DNA of 42,077 nt, taken from the NCBI GenBank assembly GCA_018064245.1, contig JAGHVO010000004.1, forward strand, positions 1-42,077, in the 5' to 3' direction. The position numbers were made by a program, and so were the translations under genes. Origin of the DNA: Candidatus Colimorpha pelethequi (GTDB lineage Bacteria; Bacteroidota; Bacteroidia; Bacteroidales; P3). Below, one piece after another: positions 33,455-41,210 of the stretch (the first letter of the stretch is position 1; each line of letters starts with the position of its first letter). The notes under the pieces are model-generated. The model was not told where the DNA came from, ran no database searches, and worked only from the letters and a program-made list of their open reading frames with translations.

Positions 33455-34027
33455 TTATTGTGCGATTTTGGTTGCTGTGTTGGTGTGCACATAGCCGCAA
33501 GGAACAGTTCCGAACATGTAGTAGGCGTGGGTTTTGAATACCAATGGGGCGCTGGGAGAGATGATGTTGTATTCAAAATCAATGGGTGTTTCTCCTCCCA
33601 ATAAAGAGGTGCTGTTTTCGAGAATCAGTTCTCCGGCTTCGTTGACGGTTCCTGTGGTAACGTAGTAATCGTAAAGGTTGGTAACGCCGTCGGAGGAGAT
33701 TTGTGAGTAGATTGAAACCTTGTTGGGGTCGTCCGTGGCGGCAATGGTCATGTGTCCGATTTGGTCGGGATAGGTCTTGCCTGATACTTGAGCGATGAAG
33801 CCTGTCTCAAACCAATTGCCGTCAGACATCACGCTGTCGGTAGTTACCAGGATGTCGTATTCTCCAAGATAGAATTGCGCGGGGCTGACTGCAGTGGTGT
33901 CACTGCCTGTCGAATCATTTACGATGGTGTCGTTGTTGTTTTCTACAATGGGGTCTTCTTCTTTTTCACATGCGAAGAAAAATGCCAACGATGCGGCGAT
34001 GATGCCTAAGAGAATTGATCTTTTCAT
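33455..34027 (-). CDS. Small exported lipoprotein of unknown function
   Basis: The 190-residue protein starts MKRSILLGIIAASLAFFFAC with the lipobox Cys at position 20, followed by an acidic spacer (EKEEDPIVENNNDT) that resembles the surface-export signal of Bacteroidota lipoproteins. The remaining ~140 residues look like a single beta-rich domain, containing FYLGEYDILVTTDS and TGFIAQVSGKTYPDQIG. No known family is recognised. ATG 34027 is chosen because the longer frame back to 34123 would put 32 charged residues before the signal peptide. It lies 10 bp upstream of aroQ, with no obvious functional link. Confidence 0.8.
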   Translation of the reverse strand: MKRSILLGIIAASLAFFFACEKEEDPIVENNNDTIVNDSTGSDTTAVSPAQFYLGEYDILVTTDSVMSDGNWFETGFIAQVSGKTYPDQIGHMTIAATDDPNKVSIYSQISSDGVTNLYDYYVTTGTVNEAGELILENSTSLLGGETPIDFEYNIISPSAPLVFKTHAYYMFGTVPCGYVHTNTATKIAQ

Positions 34028-34128
34028 AATAGTGGTTTTTCTATAGAAACGAGTTTGACGCTTTTTTATTGTTTTGAAAAGGTCAATATGCACATCTCTT
34101 GTATATAATTTGGCAAACTGCAAATAAG

Positions 34129-34156
34129 AAAGCCACTCCCGAGTGGGAGTGGCTTT
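34129..34156 (-). terminator. Rho-independent terminator of gdhA
   Basis: AAAGCCACTCCC (34129-34140) and GGGAGTGGCTTT (34145-34156) form a perfect 12-bp stem with a four-base loop. On the minus strand it is followed by CTTATTTG and sits 28 bp after the gdhA stop codon. Confidence 0.85.
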
Positions 34157-34184
34157 GTATGAATTTTTGATTCAAAAATTCGGA

Positions 34185-35528
34185 TTAGATGATGCCCTGA
34201 GCCATCATTGCGTTAGCTACGCGCATGAAACCAGCGACGTTAGCACCCTTAACGTAGTTGATGGAACCATCAGCCTGCTTACCATACTTAACGCACATGT
34301 CATAGATGTCGTTCATGATCTTGAACAACTTAGCGTCAACTTCTTCAGCAGTCCAGTTGATGTGACCAGCGTTCTGGCAGATTTCGAGACCAGAGGTAGC
34401 AACACCACCAGCGTTGACAGCCTTACCAGGTCCGAAAGGAATACCAGCAGCCTGGATAGCGTGGATAGCTTCAGCCTGGCAACCCATGTTGGAGATTTCA
34501 GCAACATACTTAACGCCGTTAGCGATAAGTTCCTTAGCGTCGTCAGCGTTCAACTCATTCTGGAAAGCGCTGGGGCAAGCGATATCGCACTTAACGCTCC
34601 AAGATTTCTTACCAGCGGTGAATTTAGCCTTGCCGGGGAATTTCTGTGCCATTTCCTCAACCTTGTTGTGGTTGGAAGCACGCATAACGAGCATATAGTC
34701 GAACATTTCCTTGTCCATGCCGCCAGCGATTTCGCAAACGCCATCAGGACCGGAGATAGCGACAACCTGAGCACCGAGTTCGGTAGCTTTCTGAGCAGCG
34801 CCCCAAGCAACGTTACCGAAGCCAGAGAGAGCGATTTTCTTGCCCTTCAAGGTGTCACCCTGTTCCTTAACCATGCGGTCAACATAATAGATAGCGCCGA
34901 AACCGGTAGCTTCGGGACGCATCAAAGAACCACCCCAACCATAGCTCTTGCCGGTCAAAGCGCCAGTGCTGTGCTCGCGAGCGAGTTTCTTGTAAGCACC
35001 ATAGAGGTAGCCAATTTCGCGGCCGCCAACTCCTACGTCGCCTGCAGGGCTGTCCTGGTCAGCGCCGATGTTGCGCCACAACTCATACATGAAGGCTTGG
35101 CAGAAACGCATGATTTCAGCGTCGCTCTTTCCTGTAGGATCGAAGTCAGCACCACCTTTACCACCACCGAGAGGCAGGTTGGTAAGGCTGTTCTTGAAGA
35201 TCTGCTCGAAACCGAGGAACTTCAACATAGACTCGTTAACTTTGGGGTGGAAACGGAGACCACCTTTGTATGCGCCGAGAGCAGCGTTGAACTGTACACG
35301 GTAGCCAAGGTTAACCTGGGTGTTGCCCTGATCGTCAACCCATACAACGCGGAATTTGAAGATACGGTCGGGCTCTACAATGCGCTCAACGATCTTTGCA
35401 GCCTCGTATTCGGGGTGTTTGTTGTATTCTTCTTCGATGGTTTCGAGAACCTCGCGAACTGCTTGCAAGTATTCGCTTTCACCAGGATGTTTGGCTTCCA
35501 GGTTAGCCATTACTTCGTTTACTTTCAT
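34185..35528 (-). CDS. gdhA: Glutamate dehydrogenase (NADP-type, hexameric)
   Basis: The enzyme interconverts 2-oxoglutarate plus ammonia and glutamate, a main ammonia-assimilation route in Bacteroidota. The 447-residue protein has the catalytic LTNLPLGGGKGGADFDPTGK with the active Lys, PAGDVGVGGREIGYLYG, the nucleotide-binding ALSGFGNVAWGAAQKATELG and PGKAVNAGGVATSGLE. Length and sequence match the ~445-residue NADP-dependent class. Codon use is strongly biased, as in highly expressed genes, and as a by-product the complementary strand is open for 475 codons. The gene has its own -7 box (35574-35581) and terminator. Confidence 0.96.
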   Translation of the reverse strand: MKVNEVMANLEAKHPGESEYLQAVREVLETIEEEYNKHPEYEAAKIVERIVEPDRIFKFRVVWVDDQGNTQVNLGYRVQFNAALGAYKGGLRFHPKVNESMLKFLGFEQIFKNSLTNLPLGGGKGGADFDPTGKSDAEIMRFCQAFMYELWRNIGADQDSPAGDVGVGGREIGYLYGAYKKLAREHSTGALTGKSYGWGGSLMRPEATGFGAIYYVDRMVKEQGDTLKGKKIALSGFGNVAWGAAQKATELGAQVVAISGPDGVCEIAGGMDKEMFDYMLVMRASNHNKVEEMAQKFPGKAKFTAGKKSWSVKCDIACPSAFQNELNADDAKELIANGVKYVAEISNMGCQAEAIHAIQAAGIPFGPGKAVNAGGVATSGLEICQNAGHINWTAEEVDAKLFKIMNDIYDMCVKYGKQADGSINYVKGANVAGFMRVANAMMAQGII

Positions 35529-35573
35529 GATATTGAATGTTTTACGTTAAACTTGAATGTTTTTATTTGATAA

Positions 35574-35581
35574 CAAATATA
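35574..35581 (-). promoter_or_regulatory. -7 box of gdhA
   Basis: TATATTTG on the minus strand is a perfect TAnnTTTG box, 45 bp upstream of the gdhA ATG. Confidence 0.6.
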
Positions 35582-35618
35582 CATCTTTTTTCTGATAATA
35601 AAAAAAAATAATGCAATG

Positions 35619-36428
35619 TTAGCAATAACAGGTGCTTACAAAGTTGCTCAGGCGGATTTTGACGTATTCTCTTTCTTCGAGATGCGCTATGTGTCCTACG
35701 CCCTCAAGGAGAAGCATTTCGCCACGACGGGCCTCCATAACTTGCGAAACGGCGTATTCGATGGGTATGCGGTTGTCGTTTTTGCCGATGACGAAGAAAA
35801 TGGGCTTGTTGAAACGTTGCAGCAAGGCGATGCGCGAAGGCCGCTGCATCATTCCGTATTGGGCCGCGATGATGCTCTGGGCGCTGACGTCAAGCGATTG
35901 GTCTTGTATCTCTTTGATTTCGACAGAGAGCGCTTCGCGGCGCGATTCCGCGAAAAGGTTGGGAATGAAATCTACAATGAAACCAGGGCGATTGACTTGT
36001 ACTTTCTGGCAGATCTTCAGTCGAGACGCTTTCTTTTCTTCGGTGTCGGCAAAGGCGTGTGAGTTGATCAGGCAGAGTCCTTTGAGCATGAACGGGTATC
36101 GTTCGGCAAATGCCAATGCAACATATCCGCCTAACGAATGTCCTACCATCACGCATTGTTCGACGCCTGCTTCAGATAGCACGGCCATGATGCACTTCGC
36201 CATGAAATCCATAGTGTGCACATCGGAGTAGCAATCGCTGTAGCCATGTCCGGGTAGGTCGATGGCGATGACACGCATGTTCTTCATATAGGAGAGCGTA
36301 TAGGAACTCCAGATGCTGAGATTCTGTAGAAAACCGTGTATCAGCACTATCGTTTGCTTGTTTTCTTTTCCTTCGTCGCGGTAATGCAGCGTGTGACCCT
36401 CGAATGTTATGGTGTGATGTTGCTCCAT
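35619..36428 (-). CDS. Alpha/beta-fold hydrolase
   Basis: The 269-residue protein has no signal peptide, so it is cytoplasmic. The oxyanion segment is VLIHGFLQN (28-36), the nucleophile elbow VGHSLGGYVAL has Ser98, the acid is probably Asp in FFVIGKNDNRIP, and the catalytic His is in GVGHIAHLEE near the C-terminus. The catalytic triad appears complete. DLPGHGYSD is typical of the esterase/MenH-like subgroup, but the substrate cannot be read from the sequence. It is followed on the same strand by gdhA, which has its own promoter. Its own -7 box lies 23 bp upstream. Confidence 0.9.
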   Translation of the reverse strand: MEQHHTITFEGHTLHYRDEGKENKQTIVLIHGFLQNLSIWSSYTLSYMKNMRVIAIDLPGHGYSDCYSDVHTMDFMAKCIMAVLSEAGVEQCVMVGHSLGGYVALAFAERYPFMLKGLCLINSHAFADTEEKKASRLKICQKVQVNRPGFIVDFIPNLFAESRREALSVEIKEIQDQSLDVSAQSIIAAQYGMMQRPSRIALLQRFNKPIFFVIGKNDNRIPIEYAVSQVMEARRGEMLLLEGVGHIAHLEEREYVKIRLSNFVSTCYC

Positions 36429-36451
36429 GTTTTTGCCTTTTTTACCCGATG

Positions 36452-36459
36452 CAAAAATA
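36452..36459 (-). promoter_or_regulatory. -7 box of the alpha/beta hydrolase gene
   Basis: TATTTTTG on the minus strand fits TAnnTTTG and lies 23 bp upstream of the start codon. Confidence 0.55.
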
Positions 36460-36499
36460 CTTTTTTTCGAACGAATAATTGCTGTTTTTATAAAAAGAA

Positions 36500-36540
36500 A
36501 TACGCAACGAATTGTTAATAAATGAAAATTCGTTGCGTAT
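36500..36540 (-). terminator. 14-bp hairpin terminator of the PD40/OmpA gene
   Basis: ATACGCAACGAATT (36500-36513) and AATTCGTTGCGTAT (36527-36540) form a perfect 14-bp stem with a 13-base loop. On the minus strand TTTCTTTTTAT follows. It lies 46 bp after the stop codon of the PD40/OmpA gene. Confidence 0.85.
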
Positions 36541-36586
36541 GATGTGTGTTTTCGTTCTTGCGTGACGTCACGTCATTTGTTACGGA

Positions 36587-39364
36587 CTACTTGTAGCGAG
36601 ATTCAAATTTGAGCGTGACGGGTGTTTGGGGTGCGGGTCCTTTGCGGTATTTCACGTTGCCGTATGTGGCGATGATGATTCTGGTTGTGTCAAATCCTTT
36701 CGACTTCAAATATTTCTTGATGGCTTTGCCTTGTCGTTGCGTTATGCTGAAACTTGTGGCATCGTCGTCGCCATTGTGGTTTAGGGAAAGGACCGCTCTT
36801 TTGGAGGGCATTTGCGATAGATAATCCATTAGGTTATCCAGCGTTACTTTCGCCAGTACGGACAGATTGTCGCTCGAGTCGGCAAAAGCAAGTGTTGGAA
36901 TGGATATGATTGCGGAGTCTTGGCTGACTTGTTCTTGGTATCCGCAGTGGGAGAGTTTGTGCTTGGTTCCTTTGAGCTCTACAGGTGGAACATAAATGTC
37001 TGTATAGGTGCAGAATGCCATATAGGAATGGTCTTTGTTGCAGGTAAAGTCAATGCCGGAGTCTGGATTGGGATAGCGTATGGAATAAGCGACGCTGGTG
37101 TCGGTCATATCTACGATTGATACGTTTATGGGTGTGCATTCCGAACAATCGATGTGTAGGGTCTTGAAATTGTTTTGACTTGAGTGCAAGGTTCCGATAG
37201 TGTAGCATGCGTAGCGGTCGCCAATGTTGTTTGAGGCGATATAGATTTGACTTTCGTCGGACGAGAAGGAGATGGAGGCTTCGTCAAAAGATGTGTTTGC
37301 TTCTCGGCCCAAGTTGACGGGATCGTCCCATTCTGTCCAACTGTCGAGATTCTTTCTCGTAACGCTGTAAATATCGCCATAACCCATGCCGCCTTTGCCG
37401 TCGGTGATAAAGTACAGGGTTTGGAGGTCTTTGCTCAGCAGCGGACTTCTCTCGCAGAAGATACTGTTGATTTTGCATCCAAGATTGATGGCTTCGCCCC
37501 ATCCGTAGGCGGTTTTGGGTACAAAATAGATGTCGGTGGCTGCTGCGGTATCACCGTGGAAATTGGCAAATGACTGCTGCACGTTAAATCCGTCGGGACG
37601 GTCGGATACAAACAAAATGCCAGAGCCGTCAGGTACCATATACGCATCCGACTCAAGATAGTCTGTGTTGATCGGGTAGGGGAGAATTTCAGAAACACGC
37701 CATACGTTGCTGTCGGGTTCCGCAATCATGATGTCGCCTTGTTGTCCCAACAGCATCTTGTTGCCGTTGTCGAAAAATCCGAAAATTTCGGTGTTGTTGT
37801 TTTCGATATTGATGAAGGGAACGGCTCCCATGAAACGCCAACCGCCGTGTTTCCCTGCAAAATATTGCGCGTAGCAGATGTTTTTGCCAGATTCGGTGAT
37901 TTGGGTGAAGAATAGTTTTGTTCCGTCAGGACTTGGAGTTGGATGGATGATGTCGTAATTGGCGTTCATCACATTGTGGCGAAGGGTGCGCGGGTCTGGA
38001 TTGGTGGAGATTATCGCTTTTAGGGATTCGAGTTCTGCTTTCGAAGCCTTTGTGAAAGAACTTGCATTTGCGTCAATCAGTGATAATGCTCCATTCCAGT
38101 CTTTTTGCGCACAACTGGGCTGCAGCATACGTTGCAGTGCCACGAAGGAAATTCCTTTGCCTGCGTTCTGCCGTATGAAGGAGGTGTAGGATTTTTGGTT
38201 TTTGTTGTTGAAAGGCTGGTTAAGATTGAATGCGTCGATGCGAGCGGCTCGACTCATGTCGGCTTGTACCGTTTTAGGGGAAGGATAGTCGCTGTTGCGT
38301 TGGGCGAAAGCCTCAATGGGTTGGCGGTTGCCTTCGCGGGCGTGGCAGTCGTAATAGAATTGGTACACGTCGTTGTATTGGATGTCTTGTGGGAAATGTT
38401 GCAGGAAAAGACGTGCGGCAATAACATCGTGGTCTTGCAAGATGCTGTTCCTCAAATGGTCGATGGCTTGCTCTGCGAGAGAACTTGTTCTGTTTGAATC
38501 AATAAAATTGATGTATTCTTGAGGGGTACGCAATGCGGCGTAATTGTCGGCCAGCAATTCGTCAAGACTTTCTAATGCGGTAATATAGTCGTCGCCTGAA
38601 GGATAATTCGAAAGGTAGGTTTTGTAGGCTTCTACAGTATTCGCTTGTTTTGTCTGTAAATATGCAAGATGGGCTTTGCGTTGCAGCACTAACCGTTGAA
38701 CGGATTCGCTTTTGCTGTATTCTGTGGCGATTGCGTCGATTTCTGCAAAGGTGTTTTTGCTGTTGATGGTGCCGCTGAGTTTTTTCGCCAATTCGGCATC
38801 GGCTTTCTCGGCTTCCGATGTTCCTGGGAAATTGACGATTACGGTATAAAGTTTGTTGATGTCTTGGTCGCTGCGTGCGTCGCTAAGCGATTGCTCCATA
38901 CGCATGGTTTTCACCGTATGGCTTACGGTTGGATCGCTGGCGAAAGCTTTTTCGAAAGCGTCTATTTCCACCAAACTGTAAGTCCTTCCCGTGGTCAGCT
39001 CTTCTTGTGCTTTTACGGCAATGGCGTGTTTCAAATTGCGAATGGCGGGAAGATCGACACCTTTGCGAATCAGCTTTCTGGCTTCGTTGTATTTCTCTCC
39101 GTTTACCAAATCGGAGAAGTCGGACTCGGCGGTGCAGATGTAGGTCATTGCGAGCGGCAGACTTCTCATTGGGTTGCGGTCGTTGGCGTAAAACCGAGCC
39201 ATTTCCACCAAATTGGCGACGTCGTGGGGCGATTTGGCGTAAATTTTGTTGAGTTCGGTATATTGTTTTCTGTAGATTGCTACGGAATCAACTTCTTGAC
39301 AATGTGCTGAAAATACGGCACAAAGCAAGCAGGAAAGGACTATGATATTGCGTATGGATTTCAC
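36587..39364 (-). CDS. Exported PD40/OmpA-like protein
   Basis: The 925-residue protein has a signal peptide (IIVLSCLLCAVFSAHCQ). Residues ~30-440 are helical TPR-like repeats (NYPSGDDY, HFPQDIQY). Residues ~470-700 are PD40/WD40-like beta-propeller blades, with HPTPSPDGTKLFF, YMVPDGSGILFVSDRPDGF, SPLLSKDLQTLYFITDGKGG and ASISFSSDESQIYIAS. The last ~90 residues resemble an OmpA-like peptidoglycan-binding fold (RAVLSLNHNGDDD, then SITQRQGKAIKKYLKSKGF), although the usual NxxLSxxRA motif is altered. TPR, propeller and OmpA in that order recall PorE of T9SS, but PorE also has a carboxypeptidase-regulatory domain that I do not see. The start is a GTG that overlaps the upstream stop codon in GTGA. 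Confidence 0.85.
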   Translation of the reverse strand: MKSIRNIIVLSCLLCAVFSAHCQEVDSVAIYRKQYTELNKIYAKSPHDVANLVEMARFYANDRNPMRSLPLAMTYICTAESDFSDLVNGEKYNEARKLIRKGVDLPAIRNLKHAIAVKAQEELTTGRTYSLVEIDAFEKAFASDPTVSHTVKTMRMEQSLSDARSDQDINKLYTVIVNFPGTSEAEKADAELAKKLSGTINSKNTFAEIDAIATEYSKSESVQRLVLQRKAHLAYLQTKQANTVEAYKTYLSNYPSGDDYITALESLDELLADNYAALRTPQEYINFIDSNRTSSLAEQAIDHLRNSILQDHDVIAARLFLQHFPQDIQYNDVYQFYYDCHAREGNRQPIEAFAQRNSDYPSPKTVQADMSRAARIDAFNLNQPFNNKNQKSYTSFIRQNAGKGISFVALQRMLQPSCAQKDWNGALSLIDANASSFTKASKAELESLKAIISTNPDPRTLRHNVMNANYDIIHPTPSPDGTKLFFTQITESGKNICYAQYFAGKHGGWRFMGAVPFINIENNNTEIFGFFDNGNKMLLGQQGDIMIAEPDSNVWRVSEILPYPINTDYLESDAYMVPDGSGILFVSDRPDGFNVQQSFANFHGDTAAATDIYFVPKTAYGWGEAINLGCKINSIFCERSPLLSKDLQTLYFITDGKGGMGYGDIYSVTRKNLDSWTEWDDPVNLGREANTSFDEASISFSSDESQIYIASNNIGDRYACYTIGTLHSSQNNFKTLHIDCSECTPINVSIVDMTDTSVAYSIRYPNPDSGIDFTCNKDHSYMAFCTYTDIYVPPVELKGTKHKLSHCGYQEQVSQDSAIISIPTLAFADSSDNLSVLAKVTLDNLMDYLSQMPSKRAVLSLNHNGDDDATSFSITQRQGKAIKKYLKSKGFDTTRIIIATYGNVKYRKGPAPQTPVTLKFESRYK

Positions 39365-39879
39365 TTTTCAATAACTATGGTTTGCATAATGTCGTTGAAT
39401 TCTTTGTCAAAGGCGTCGTAAGTGTCAAAGGTTGTTTCGGTACGGAATTCAAACGCAGTGTTTTTGTCTTTGAAATAAATCATTCTGAATTTGTAGTCTT
39501 TGTTGTCGCTGTAGCTTTCGTAGGCTCCTACATAGCCCATTCCTTCCGATGCGGGCAAGCCGGTCATGTATTCGTCCAGCGTTTGGAACGGTTGCGTTGT
39601 GGAGCGAGAAAAGATGAGGTTGTAGATGCTGCTGGTGTAGTTCTGCTTTACATAGATGCGTAGAAAAGGCAGAATGGTGTCACCTTTCGAGTCGGTGACC
39701 ACTTTGGCGCAGTAGGAATAGAGATAGATAACGGTGTTGTCGTCCAACTGCTGCGTTTCCAAGTATTTCCATCCTCCGTTTGGGAATTGGAATGATACTC
39801 GTGTGTCGGGAATGTGTATTTGGGCAAAGCATAACTGTCCAACCAATAGGAACAATAACCAGACGATTGTTTTTTTCAT
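39361..39879 (-). CDS. Small exported protein coupled to the PD40/OmpA gene
   Basis: The protein has 172 residues with a clean signal peptide (MKKTIVWLLFLLVGQLCFAQ), starting at ATG 39879; an ATG two codons upstream (39885) is equally possible. The mature part contains FPNGGWKYLETQQLDDNTVI and ASEGMGYVGAYESYSDNKDY and ends DIMQTIVIEK, resembling PsbP/DUF1795-type single alpha-beta domains. That resemblance is weak and the family is not firmly recognised. The stop codon overlaps the GTG start of the large downstream protein by four bases. The two products are therefore probably made together and may work in the same envelope complex. Confidence 0.78.
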   Translation of the reverse strand: MKKTIVWLLFLLVGQLCFAQIHIPDTRVSFQFPNGGWKYLETQQLDDNTVIYLYSYCAKVVTDSKGDTILPFLRIYVKQNYTSSIYNLIFSRSTTQPFQTLDEYMTGLPASEGMGYVGAYESYSDNKDYKFRMIYFKDKNTAFEFRTETTFDTYDAFDKEFNDIMQTIVIEK

Positions 39880-39923
39880 AGTCATTAATGGTTTGTTAGA
39901 TAAATAACCTCTAAAAGTCATTT

Positions 39924-41108
39924 TTATTGCTCATAGAGCGCTAAAAACTTTTTTGTTAAGGCTTGCGTTCCGTATTCTTTTACAATGAGTTCGTAGGCGT
40001 TCTGTCCAACCTGACGGCAAAAATCCTTGTCGGCGACGCAGCGTCGGATTTGTGCGACAAATTCCTCGGGGGTGTTGGCGATGAGAATGTCTTTGCCATT
40101 GGTGTAGTTTATGCCTTCGGCACCGATGGAGGTGGTAACGACGGTTTTGCCCAACGACATGGCTTCGATGATCTTTACTCTGATGCCACTGCCAGACAAT
40201 AGTGGAACGATGTTGATCTGCTTGCTGCCGATAAAATAGGCGGAGTCTGCCACTTCTCCCACCACGTTGACTCCCTCGATTTGCGCTTTCATTAGGCGTT
40301 CGGGCATCTTGCGACCGGCAAGGTAGAGACGCACTTCGGGGATTTCTTTGTGAAGCATTGGCCAGACTGATTCCAAAAACCAGTCGATGCCCTCTTGGTT
40401 GGGCATCCAGTCCATGGAACCGATGTGGAAAAGCGAGTTCTCTTCTTCCGTAACATTATCGATTACCTCAGGTGTGATACCGAAAGGAATGACCGAGATG
40501 GGTTTGCGACAGCCCATTTTGCGGAATGCGTCGGCATCGTTCTGTGTGATGCAGGCTAAGGCGTCGTAGTCGTTAACGTGCTCTTGTTCGTAGGCGCTGA
40601 GTGCCAAGGCAAGGTGCTTCAAGTACCAACGTTTCAATGGGTTATTGGTGCAATGCGCGATGCGGCGCCAGATCTGGTTCTCTACATTGTGGGCGCGCAG
40701 TACGATGCGGCCTTTGCTGTGTTGGCGGATGGTGGAAACGTATGGCGTGAGGTAAAGTCCTTCCAACTGTATGATGTCGTATTCGTCTTGCTTGAGTATT
40801 GAAATGAGCTTTTGCTCAAAGTCTTTGCTGACGTAGCGCTTGACGTGGTACGACTCTCCGCAGAGTAGCGCTACCAGGGCATCGATGAGGTGAATATTCA
40901 AGTCAATATAGACCGACTCAAGCTTGGTCTGCTGCATGTAGCTTTCTGGGATGAGCGTTTTTTGCAAGGGGTGCTTGTCGGTCTCGATGGTAAGCACTTT
41001 CACCTCACAGCCTTCGGCGAGGAGTCCTTGTGTGACGCAGTTCATCGCCAGCGTGCCTCCGTCAACGGGAGGGTATGGGGGCTTGTTGCAGAGTTGCAGA
41101 ACTTTCAT
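39924..41108 (-). CDS. GT4-type glycosyltransferase
   Basis: The protein has 394 residues with two Rossmann halves in the GT-B fold. The N-terminal half has the acceptor-side start VLQLCNKPPYPPVDGGTLAM and LRAHNVENQIWRRIA. The C-terminal half has ISVIPFGITPEV, then LYLAGRKMP, the sugar-nucleotide region VPLLSGSGIRVKIIEAMSLG with the EX7E-like arrangement, and EGINYTNGKDIL. It is cytoplasmic or peripheral at the inner membrane. Donor and acceptor are unknown. No other polysaccharide genes are nearby, so a role in lipopolysaccharide or T9SS-linked A-LPS synthesis is only a guess. It lies directly upstream of the small exported protein gene. Confidence 0.92.
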   Translation of the reverse strand: MKVLQLCNKPPYPPVDGGTLAMNCVTQGLLAEGCEVKVLTIETDKHPLQKTLIPESYMQQTKLESVYIDLNIHLIDALVALLCGESYHVKRYVSKDFEQKLISILKQDEYDIIQLEGLYLTPYVSTIRQHSKGRIVLRAHNVENQIWRRIAHCTNNPLKRWYLKHLALALSAYEQEHVNDYDALACITQNDADAFRKMGCRKPISVIPFGITPEVIDNVTEEENSLFHIGSMDWMPNQEGIDWFLESVWPMLHKEIPEVRLYLAGRKMPERLMKAQIEGVNVVGEVADSAYFIGSKQINIVPLLSGSGIRVKIIEAMSLGKTVVTTSIGAEGINYTNGKDILIANTPEEFVAQIRRCVADKDFCRQVGQNAYELIVKEYGTQALTKKFLALYEQ

Positions 41109-41112
41109 TAGG

Positions 41113-41210
41113 AATTGGCAATAGAAAATTGATAATTGACAATTGGAACCTAAAACATTAATCAGCTAAAAACTTAAAACTTAAAGCTTAAAACTTAATA
41201 CTCTCAGAAC
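41113..41210. repeat. Heptad-phased intergenic repeat, fourteen units
   Basis: Fourteen consecutive 7-base units fill the spacer between the glycosyltransferase and yitT-like genes without a phase break. The first block resembles AATTGAT and AATTGAC, the second AAAACTT and AAAGCTT. This is the clearest example of the family in the window. Confidence 0.9.

Noticed and set aside
34143-35570. 475-codon open frame on the plus strand opposite gdhA
   Set aside because: It is the mirror of the strongly biased codon use of gdhA; it has no family motif and gdhA is unmistakable on the other strand.
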